Part shown: positions 22,601 to 32,814 of the stretch, one piece after another | Position numbering within the stretch: the first letter of the stretch is position 1 | Layout of the letters: every line of letters starts with the position of its first letter | Origin: Quillaja saponaria | Taxonomy: Eukaryota > Streptophyta > Magnoliopsida > Fabales > Quillajaceae | Assembly: GCA_029379385.1 (NCBI GenBank) | Contig: CM055609.1 | Span: 5,084,001 to 5,148,000 of the forward strand | Direction of reading: 5' to 3' | Length of the DNA stretch: 64,000 nucleotides | Program-made: the position numbers and the translations under genes | The notes under the pieces: generated by a model | Databases searched by the model: none | What the model saw: only the letters and a program-made list of their open reading frames with translations | What the model was told of the DNA's origin: nothing

Positions 22601-25600
22601 GAATAAATAAAACAAACTAAAGTGGTGCAACACGAAAACTGCCTAAACTTCAGCAATAGTTGCCATATGATTTACTCAACTAAACTCAGCCTTAAATCCC
22701 AAACTAGTTGAGTGCCAAATGATTTACCATTTTTTAGTTTTAGTTTTTGTACAATATGATTACTATTTTCACGAAAGAGCTGAGAACAGAAACACTAACT
22801 GTAAAAGGACATGGACTTAGATGTAAATCATCGCATCTCCACAATCCCCAATTTTCAGTAAAAAGAGGCCACATCCAATGTGTAACATCCTTCCAGCTGA
22901 CCTGTAACCATAAAGATAATAGAAAAAATTTAAAACAAATATACAATATGTGATTCTAAAATTTAGGAAGGAATTGGGTAGATAAAAGTTGTCATTTTTA
23001 TTTTCTAGCGATCTTTTCAGATAAATAAATAGAAGAGCACATTATGCATCTGAAGGAAAGAAAAAAGAACTACTAAAGTAGAAAAATCCCATTTTACTCA
23101 AAACTCTGAACTCTGAAGTACCTTGCCTGTAGGAGCTTCATTTAGATACTTATATAATAATGGAAGTTCTTTTTGGAAGTGGCGTTCAAATGATCCAGGT
23201 GCACTGCAGAGTAATCAAAAATAGAAGTTGGTGAGCTATTAGAAAATACAATCTTCCAAAAATTTAAAAGATTAGACTTGTGATATTTCAGTCAAACTTT
23301 TGAGATTATTATTTATGACAAGATAATTTATATTTAATGCAAAAGGAAATGTTGATAGTTCCATTGGACCTTTCTGAGATATTATAATGAGCTCATAAGA
23401 AAATGTGGAAACATAAAAACATCGATAGACAGTTAGCTCCATAAAGGATGCTATAATCAAATGGTTATAATTCTATAAGATAGACTTCCCGGCTGGTGCA
23501 GTAAATCAAATTACTTATCATAAAATATATATAAGATAGACTTCCAAATATTGGAAGCCTGCTGGCAGTCATTTTGGAAGTTAGTAAAAAAAAAAAAAAA
23601 AGAAGTCAGTGAATAGGTTTTGCGGCCATGTCAATGAATGCCTAATGAAAGTATGAGTCCGAAATATAGCTTGAGACAAAACGAAAAGGTCACATGCAGA
23701 CATAGTCTTGCAAACCATGGCTTTGCTCCTTGAATTCCATCCTATATTTCTTTTATTTATTTTCACATACTTCGATGTTGCAATTACCTTTCTGTTCGAC
23801 CACTAAACACCACTAAAATGGATGATATTTATAGAAAAAGTCAGTGAATTTTCTAAGCAGTGACAACGATTGGAAGATAAGAAAGAAGAGAGTTTAAGGT
23901 CTGGTTAACATCAAAAGAAGACATAATATGTCAACATAAGATCATAATTAATCAGTAACACCAACACACCCAAAATGTGGGGTCTAGCAAAGTCCATAGA
24001 CATATTGAGATAGTTAAAATTGAAAATTTTTGAACTCTAATCTATATATTTAAATCCAAGCATTTATTTGGATAAAAAAAAAAAGGAAAAAGAAAGAAGT
24101 TTTTATTATGACAAGTAATATCTTAGATAACTTGCCATCTGATTCCCATTAGCAGTAGATTTTCTGTTACTCCTATAGTCCTATTACCTTAAATCCATGA
24201 ACATCCAAGATCTCAACTTCAAAGGAAATTCCTGCATATAAACTAAAAGACAGGAACTCCTTTCCTCTGATCACAGTCATGACAAAATGCAGTGCATGTA
24301 TGCAGAATTGCACTACAATAGAAAGAAAATATTAATTAAAATCACCTGTACGGAACAACATATGGAGCAGCTAACATGCAACAGGACATGAAAAATTTCG
24401 CCAAAGCTCCAACCTTCCTGGGTCATCATGCAAAAGATTCTTAAGATACACCATCCTTACACCTATTCTAGATAAAATGGTTCATATGTTAACTAGTACG
24501 AAGTGAAAGGACACTCTTAGTCAAATATATATCACAAGCTTACAAAGTGAAGCAAACCTATTTTTCTAGTTTCTTAAAAATATCTTTTGTTGAGAAAATG
24601 ATAAGCAATACTTTCTTTAAAATAATATGATGCATTACATCTTCTTAGATTTTCATAAACAGGCCACATCACACAATAATATGATGCTATAAATTTGAAT
24701 AGGGAAGATACCTGTAATATACTATATTTTCAAAAGGAAAAGATCAATTTTTAAGTATGTTAGTATCAATTTAAAACATCTACAAAATCTCGCTGAAACT
24801 GTTTTCATGTTCAAAAATATTCTGTGCATTGGTCAGAACTTCTTTACAATTTAACACTGCCTTTAACAGTTTGAGCTTCAATTAATACTAAATGTAAATC
24901 AGGATTATTCATGTCTCTGACTTGTGAAAGTTACTGTTGAAAATTGAAATAAACATACCAATGCAAAGAAATTAAACACAATAAAATCACCCTCCTTGCT
25001 TGATCCTTGTCCAAATATCCTTTCAACAATAGAGTAGCATTCTCGTCTATGTTCTCTTGTAACCGTCCTTTTTTCCATGGAAAATAGTGGCTCTTGTTTC
25101 ACTGATAAGATACAAAGATCCATTAGGTCTTGGGAAAGTATGGAGCAGTTGCCTCAATCCACTCAGCAAAGAAAGCTTCCTCCACGGTAATAGCATTTCA
25201 TAATTTACAAGGAGATCTTAATTGTTCCAAACCTGACATATCATTACTGTGTAAAGAGGAAAGAACTGGTGGTGATGAAACTGGATAATATTTAACATGT
25301 TTTTCAGCCAAGTGGGAACCTAAGTTCTGTAAGAAAACAAAACATAAACTGCTTGTTCAGAGGATCTGAGCTAGAAAGTAGTAACAAACACAGCCAGTAA
25401 AATTGATGGAGATGCAATAATAGATTTATTACATTCTCCATAAAAAATAACAACTAATAATATGATAGAATAACAGATTCTAGCACTATAAAATCCATCC
25501 CTTTTATTTCACTTCAAATCCATCAAGAATTATAAAATAGTCAACTATGGGTTAGCCATTACACGAACTTAACAAAAAAATTACTTATTGGAAAAGTATT

Positions 25601-26564
25601 ATTGACGGAAAAATTGATCATTTCAAGGTTACTGTGGGTTTTCTAACAGTAGATCTTGCTGTGTGATTTAGCATATCTGGTAGGAGGAGGACAACAAAGA
25701 ATTAAATAACTTTAGAATGAATATACTCTTCAAAACCCATGGTAATGATGTTAAGATCCTCCTACATTTCACTTGAAGAAGCATTATATATAAATGAGAG
25801 AGCCAGTCCTGAGGAGTAAAAAGCTAAGCTACAACACTCACCCTCTTAACCTGAAATAAAATATTGTCGCTTTTTAGATAAAGCACTTTCTATTGTAATT
25901 GCTTAGGTTCCTTTTATCTGTAATGTAAAGCAGCAACAGCAGGCACGTTATTTTGTTTTCTTCAGATCTAAGTTATGGTTCATTCTTTTCTGTAATGATT
26001 TAGATTCTACAAATTCCAAAGAATGGCTTCCAAGCAAAAGATTGGGAAAGGAATAAGCTACATGGTTTGAAGTTTTTGTACTCCTATAATTTGTTTCAAT
26101 TAACTTAACATCTGATATTCCACTTCAAAGCATCTTAATCAATAGTATGGTTTAGACATCAAAGACTAATAAAAAGAACTCTAGTGCCAACCTCATGAGC
26201 CAAATGAGTTACTAGGACCACACTATATTGCTTTTGGTCACAAGCAAAAGCTGCAGCAATGGCCTGCAAACAGTAATTGGTCAAATAGTTGCAAGTCAAA
26301 CTTCTTTATCATGCTGAACTCAAAAAGGATATAAAAGAAAACAATCATAGAAGGGGTAAAACTACGAAAATTCCTGGTCTCAAAAGAAATTAGATATTAA
26401 AGTATCGAGAGCAAAAGTTTGCCCTCTCTCGTTAATACCTTCTCTTATCAGGTGAAGTACAATTTAGTAGTTTCTAAATCAGGAATTCTTGATAAAAATG
26501 GATGTTTAAAGATTTTTAAACTGCTGTAATGTTAGAGATTAGTATTACAAAAAATAATAATTGG

Positions 26565-26598
<34 letters not shown>

Positions 26599-27358
26599 AG
26601 AAGAAGAAGAAAATCTTCCACTATGAGTGCAATTGGACAAAACTAATTCCAGAAGTCTTAGCTCTTGAAAATTTTTCCTTATCGTTTATTTTTCTAAAAG
26701 GACAGCAGAGAGATGTGAAAATATCTTCAAATCAAAACCAATAGGTTCTATATTATTGTAACTCCTATTTCCTGTCATTTACTTGAACCCTGAAATATTG
26801 CTATCATCTAGAGGTCGACTTTCATCATTTATAAAACTTACACCCAGATTCTATTCTTCAAAACATGAAACACAGAGGTTATTTAACCCAGAATCGTTAA
26901 GTTCTCACTTTTCTGAAGTATATTGCAGACATTCTAGTAATAAACTAGAAAGTCTAACCAAAGAAGTCCAATTAGCAAGCAAAAGTTCATTCCATTTCAT
27001 AATGCTCTGATACTAAACTTTCTACTTATCACCCATTAACATCTGGACAATTTGGTTACTGAAATACCACTAAATGAAAAGCAAAGAGAAACCTCCATAC
27101 TATAGTTACTGTGTCTGCTTCTCTCAAGAATTCGTAGAATACTTATTCTACCCAGAGAACTACACAGCTCTGGAATCACCCAGGTCTCAAAAAGGAGGAT
27201 TTATGGGGACTCAAAGCTTTTGATGCTTTTTCTCAGTAACCAAGCCAAAATATAAAAAGGAAGCCTGGAAAATAAGGACTCACAGCAATGGGGTACACGT
27301 CGCCTTTAGTGCCAAAGGCTATGAAGATCGCAATCGGCTTCTTTCTCTCCATTTCCAT
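16631..27358 (-). CDS. Glycosyltransferase of the GT28 / sterol 3-beta-glucosyltransferase-like group, with a 1-nt frame break in exon 5
   Basis: Fifteen exons, reading leftward: 27284-27358, 26192-26263, 25233-25326, 24959-25101, 24346-24417, 23122-23203, 22800-22901, 22406-22461, 21658-21692, 21209-21413, 20644-20859, 19302-19346, 19149-19188, 17753-17974, 16631-16684. Without one extra base they give 503 residues. The N-terminus reads IFIAFGTKGDVYPIA, the GT28-type donor-fold start. The C-terminal sugar-nucleotide site reads HHGGSGTTAAALHAGTPQ, then CPFMLDQFYWAERM. The plant PSPG box of GT1 enzymes is absent. Similar Arabidopsis proteins (At5g24750 type) are annotated as UDP-glycosyltransferases; the acceptor is unknown. 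Exon 5 is 72 nt where phase requires 71, so the listed splice sites cause a stop in exon 6. Fourteen intact exons argue for a living gene or a very recent lesion; sequence error is possible. Confidence 0.85.
17287..17363. repeat. Short tandem duplication in UGT intron 14
   Basis: The sequence ATTCCTCCTGCTACAGA preceded by TTTTCATA(G/A)A occurs twice, 46-47 bp apart. Non-coding. Confidence 0.7.
19384..19524. repeat. Diverged tandem duplication, about 79-bp period, in UGT intron 11
   Basis: 19384-19445 and 19462-19524 share AAGTTTGGAA, GAA(C/T)ATTGTGCCTAC, AAATT.GCAG and GTCTCTAATCT in the same order. It lies just upstream (in gene sense) of the exon carrying the HHGGS motif and does not touch the splice site. 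Confidence 0.72.
20221..20278 (+). repeat. Degenerate telomere-like TTTAGG repeats inside UGT intron 11
   Basis: Reads AAGGTTTTAAGGTTTAGG, then GGTTTAGGATTTAG and TTAGGGTTTAGG: about eight imperfect copies of the plant telomere unit TTTAGGG or truncated forms. It is too short and too degenerate to be a functional telomere; interstitial patches of this type are common in plant genomes. Confidence 0.55.
26565..26611. repeat. Poly-A run followed by (AAG)n in UGT intron 1
   Basis: About 32 consecutive A residues, then five GAA/AAG units. It could be a microsatellite or the tail scar of an old retroelement, but no element body was recognised beside it. Confidence 0.7.
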
Positions 27359-28603
27359 CTCCGGTGGAACTGTCAGCTCTCTGCAACTGACTGTTGGTAC
27401 TCTGGTCGCTACAGCGGTCTAAATGGCGGAATTGAATGGCTCGTTTTAATATTAATCGTCTAATCGATCGGTAAGCCATTAAGAAACCTCGGTCCGGCCC
27501 AGACATCATAGACCGGTTCACAAGCGTTTTTTCTTCTTTCCATCACAAATCCAATAAATTTAATGAGAACCCAAAAAAACTATATTTTAATTTGAACTTT
27601 TTAATCTAGCCTAAAAAATTTGTGTTATTAATTTTTTTAGTTTAATTTTTTTTAAAATTTCGTATGAAATAAAATTTTATAAATTACCTAATCTTACTCG
27701 ATAAGTAAAAATAAAAAATAAAAAAATTCTTAACATTTAAAAAATAATGTATCTCTCCCATTTTTAAGTAATAAATGAAATTAATTTATCTCATTCCAAA
27801 GTGATGAACTTCTTTTTACTTTATTTTTGTATGAGATTTCAATTGAAATATAACATTTTTTTTTTTTCATTGGTTATTTTACATTTTTCATGGTATATGG
27901 CTACCTTTATGTATCTTGCAGTAATAGAATATTGAAATTTGCACTAATAATTTAATCATTAGTAATATAAGGTCAATATTTGTCTTTTTTTACTTGATGA
28001 AATAATGATGCTTCTTAAGTTATAAATGAATATAGTATTTAATTTTATTTTTTTTAATGAGTAACTTATTAATTAAATAATATTAAAATCATAATAATTG
28101 CAATAAATGTTAAATAATTCCATATATATCATAAGTAGGACACTAGTTCGCAAAACCATTTTCCATTCCTTTCATTTCTATTATTATTTGAAGAAAAATG
28201 GATGGAAAGTTCTTTTCTATTATTTATTTTTTTCAAACCATAGCCTCCCCCTTAATAGTGCAGAGATATGATCTACAGGGCTGTGGAGGTAGTTAAAAAA
28301 AAAAAGACAGAAATAGAGGGAGAAAGAAATGGTTTATTACACCACAGAGGCATCAAAGTAGCTATTATAGCACTAAAATGAGTACATATTAAAAGCTTGG
28401 TAAAGCTGTAACAAGAACTATAATGAACTTCCTGTGGTCTTTCCTGTATTCATTAAAACTTTCAAGAAAAACTGTACAATGAGTACATATTAAGAGCTTG
28501 GTATAGCTGTAACAAGAACTACTATTTGAACTTCACGTGGTCTTTTCCTGTCTTCATTACAACCTTCAAGCCCTCCTCCAGCTCAACCTCTTCCTCCCAA
28601 GCC
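27359..28603. other. Spacer between UGT promoter and SGS3 3' end
   Basis: Both neighbouring genes are on the minus strand, so this holds the UGT promoter (right of 27358) and the SGS3 3' region (left of 28604). 27540-28240 is strongly AT-rich with no gene. 28377-28570 contains a tandem duplication. Confidence 0.5.
28377..28570. repeat. Tandem duplication (101-104 bp period) in the SGS3 3' UTR
   Basis: 28377-28466 and 28478-28570 align almost throughout: AATGAGTACATATTAA(A/G)AGCTTGG, GCTGTAACAAGAACTA, TGAACTTC, TGGTCTTT, CCTGT.TTCATTA and CTTTCAAG. Differences are few, so the duplication is younger than most other repeats in the window. Confidence 0.88.
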
Positions 28604-31600
28604 CTACTTTGACTTGTACTTCTCCATGAGCTGGGTCACTTCATTCGCGAACTCCTTCTCGAGTTCAACATCTTCCTCCCAAGCCCTCCTCTTTAGAGCC
28701 AATCTTTTGTCTGCATGGATCTTTTCCAGCCTGCCCCTCTCTTCCACAAATTGCTCGATTTCCTTGTTCTGGGAACTTATGAAACTGGCAATTCTTTCCA
28801 GCCTGTTGATAAAGAAAAATAAAAACATTAGGAAGCCATAACAGATTAATTATAAGTATATGATCAAGAAGCTAAGTATGTTTGCCACACAGTCAGACAA
28901 CTGTCATCTAACTGGTAGAAACAAGTATTGGTCTATGTATTTAGAGAAGCCTAAGAAAATATTATAGTTTTATTTTGAAATCTGTTTCTGTCATTTATCA
29001 AACAATCAAATAAATGTAACAACAGAGCAAGTAAGCCAAGGGAAAAACGTGACCATGTCAATTATGAATGGTTTAGAACATAGATATATCCCAATTTATA
29101 CTCTTTTTCCAAACAAAACTTTTTGCATGAGTATGCTGTGGCAGTTCCCTTACATACTTGAATTTCTTGGCTGCTTATTGAATGAAATTGTTGGAATATA
29201 ATGATCAGTAAAGCATTCTTACCTATGCTTAGGATCCTCTCCCTCAGAACAATTTGCCTCTGACTCTATCACTTTTGTTCGCTTCTCCTGCTGAAACTTC
29301 TTAAACTTTCCCTCCTTTGCTTCTAGGGCTTGTTGAATGGTTTTGATTTGCTCCCTGAAAAACTTCTCTTGAGCATCCATCTGCAAAAGAATGCATTACA
29401 ATTGTGAATACAGGAAGGAAATTATATCAATATTCAGAGAATGACATCAAGAAGATAAAATTATAAAAAGAAAAAAGAAATCCGAAGACATTCCTTTCTC
29501 ACTGACTAGTTAGAAAAGAATGGAACTCGTGAACAGTTATGCAAAGATGAAGGTACATGCTTCTATTGATTTATAGACCCCAACCAGTCCTAACAATGTC
29601 AGAAACTGCTATATTCCGTTGTTTTTATTTGGAAATTTGACTGGATACCAGCTCAGTACACGCGCTGTGGTGCTATCTAATGCTTGCATGTAAACCATGT
29701 GTCTGTATACATAGGATTCCTAGTTGTCATGGATGCTCTAGAAGACATATTCCTTTTCCTTTCCTTATTTTCTTACTTGGGGCTCATCTGGACAGGCCCA
29801 AAGAAAACTTTGAATAGTTTCCTTTAAGGGCGTTCCTTGATGCCTGCATGTAAACCATGTGTATGTATACAGAGAAATCCTTGTTGTAATGGATAGATCT
29901 ATAAGACATACTCCTTTTTATTTTCTTTTTTTGCTTTCTGGGGGAAGGGAATCATTTGGACAGGACCAAAGTAAAATTTGAATTGATTTAAACACCAAAG
30001 ATGAATCCTTTCAGGGCCCATCACCACCAACCCAAACTCCCAACCATTTTCATGCTTCTATCAATAAGTGCCTATTCTAGTTGTATGGATAAAACTGCAA
30101 AAATGTCCGGGGCAGGAGAGACAAAAATGCCCTCTTGTTATTGACGTCTTATTTATCTGGAGAAAGCAGTAGGAAGTTGAGGCATGTTTTATAAGTATCC
30201 TAGCAGCACCTAGTATGGACTCCCAACAAAAACAATCCAAAGAAGAAACCTTGAAACATCAAAAAAAATATCCTCATTAAGACGGGGTATCTATGAACAA
30301 GTTAATGACTGGCACTATGAGAAGACACAATTTCGACAGACAGAAGATGAACATATGAAGTACACAAGTCCTAAATGAACAATGATAAAAACTTATACAG
30401 AAAACAGAAAAAGAGGAGGAACAACTAGGTAAATCTGTAAAAGAAACAAAAATGTAATCAATAATAACAAGAAGAACAAACAGTTATTTGTAACAATGAT
30501 GTGCAGCCAGGCAGAAAGGTGCTAATAAATAATATGGCTCTCCAAGTATTAGTTCTTAGGGGTTTGACTATTATCAACTCAATTAAAATATATATTCTTC
30601 TCTGCCAAGGTATGCTAAACCGAGGAGGAATATGGTCTACATGACATTGTAACTTAAAGACATGCAGTCTTGTCAACTAATAACCATTCATCATCAGCAA
30701 TTTATGTCTTCTTAACACAGAAAACATCTAATACCCAGGTTTACAAGTAGTTGGTCTTCATCAAATGAAAACCAAGAAGTGTCTTCTAGCATACAAATCA
30801 AGGAACATCATAAAAAGAATCGGAATTTAAAGGTACAAAAATTACCTCCTCCTTGTTCTGTTCATACTGCACTTTAGTTCGTTGTTTCACAAGACAGTTT
30901 TCTTCCATTGTCTGGCGTAGCTTCTCGCTTACTTTACACAGAGACTCTTGAAGGATTTGTGAATTCTTTTGTTCTTTAGCGAACTTGGCCTTCAACTGCT
31001 TAAGTTGTTGACTGTTATCATTGATATGCTTTATCTTGCTATCAACATTCTCCTGGTATGACCTCATCTCAAATTTCACTTTTGATTTCCCTAATAAATT
31101 AAACAAATTTTTAAGTATGTACATTCTATTATAAATTTCTATAAACATGAAACAATAGAACATGAAAGAAGGAAAGCATTTGAAAATTGTCTAACCATCT
31201 TCCATTTTGTGTTGTCACAGATAAAACAGTTATTGTCATGTAATATTATTTTAATCCACACCTATTACCAACTAGATGCATATGATGGATTTGAAAAATG
31301 AGATCGGTTGTTTGAAAGTGCTGTCACTAGACAGATAAGAGAAAAAGAGAGAGAGACCTTGACAATGCCGGTTGAAAATATCCAAGTCTTCTTTCAAAGC
31401 CAAGTAACCATAAAGTTGGCGCTTCCCTCCAGGACAGAATGGAGCTCTGTGATGATCCCAAGCATCCCTATCTCTTCCTTGCTCTTTAAAATGCTTATGT
31501 AGACGCAAAGCCTCCAAATAACCAGCAGCTGAGCTCTCAAAAACCAAAACACTCATTCCCCGGTGCCCTTGAGGACCATATGAATGTCGAGCCTTCAGTG

Positions 31601-32814
31601 CAGCATAGGAGCTAAAGTAATCAAGGAGGTCTTTGTTTCCCATGCCAATCCACTAAAATTTTATTCAGCTAGGTCAGTTGAAAGAAAATAGTATAAAAGA
31701 TATTCCAAGGAAAAACAAAGAAAATAAACCTTGCAGAAGAAGATGAAAAACTACATGATAAATAAATAGAAATTTATACCAGTGCATTATTGTGAAATTT
31801 AATATAATGGAATAGACTATGCCGCCATATCTGTAACAAAAGAAAAAAATATGATTGCACCTTACTGTTTTCGTCCTGTTCGAATCTTGTGTTTACAATG
31901 ACAATCATTGGGGGCCAAACTATTTCATAATCCTTGACTTTCTCATCTAGACCTTCCCATTTATCAGAGGCTTCACCAGAAAGTGTGATTGAAGCTCCCC
32001 TCCTACGAAATTCCTCATCCAAAACTTCAGCAAACAGCCGATGCAGCTTTGCTCTTCTTGCTTTTTTTGTCCTGGCATGATTGATTAGGGGAGGTAGACC
32101 TCGGTACCAATCAATGGCACCAGGACCTCCTTGGCATGCTGGGCAGTGCCACTGCCTTGCTTGTGAGTTAATCTCCTCAAGGGTCATTTTATCCAAATTA
32201 CCAAAGAATGCCCTGAACCACTTGCTCTTCTTGAGTATTTCGTGGCTTTTGACACCAGAATTTGACTCATATTCCTCATAAATGAAATCATCATCGCTGT
32301 CATATATGATCTCAGAGTCATCATCAATTATCTCTTCATTATCATTATTATCATCAAGGTACTGGTGGTCTAATATAATTTCACTCTTTGATTGACTATC
32401 TCTGGAATCCTCAGCCTGATCTGACCAATGTGATCCTCGTTCTTCAGATGAATGTACTATAGACTGTGGTGTCACTTTATTATTATTCAAATCTCTATAA
32501 TTCTCTTTCATCCCTGCATCTTCTTTGCTAGTTACATTCTTAGGAAGAGCGTTATTAGCCGGCCAGGTAATTCCCACTCCAGATTTGACATTACCCCTCT
32601 GTTGGATGACATTTGGCTGTCCCCATGCACTAGAACTAGAACTATGAGTGATCCGGGGTCTTGGAGCACTACCATATTTGTTCTGTGACTTCCAAGAATC
32701 ACCAGCTTGTTCAGAACTCAGTTGGATGTTTGCCACACCTTGAGTTAACATCTTGGAACCTGACTTCTTATAGGCACTTCCCAACGTAGGAAAAGGATCT
32801 TTATCATCAGCCAT
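28604..32814 (-). CDS. SGS3: SGS3 (SUPPRESSOR OF GENE SILENCING 3)
   Basis: SGS3 binds and stabilises cleaved RNA and works with RDR6 in cytoplasmic siRNA bodies to make dsRNA for tasiRNAs and antiviral silencing. Five coding exons, reading leftward: 31861-32814, 31358-31652, 30846-31090, 29223-29380, 28604-28802. They encode 616 residues, close to the ~625 of Arabidopsis. The order is: low-complexity N-terminus with an acidic tract (residues ~165-195), zf-XS finger (WHCPACQGGPGAIDWY from ~222, with a later HARTK), XS domain (~300-410, VWPPMIVIVNTR and HSYGPQGHRGMSVLVFES), then a long coiled coil to the C-terminus. The ATG at 32812-32814 is the first in frame; a splice-acceptor-like TTGCAG lies just upstream, so an intron in the 5' UTR is likely. 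The C-terminus ends at a partial duplication. Confidence 0.95.
29681..30018. repeat. Diverged tandem duplication, about 160-bp period, in SGS3 intron 3
   Basis: 29681-29832 and 29841-30018 share TGCATGTAAACCATGTGT, TGTATACA, CCT.GTTGT.ATGGAT, AGACATA.TCCTTTT, TGGACAGG.CCAAAG and TTTGAAT in order. The second copy has small insertions. No coding content. Confidence 0.78.
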
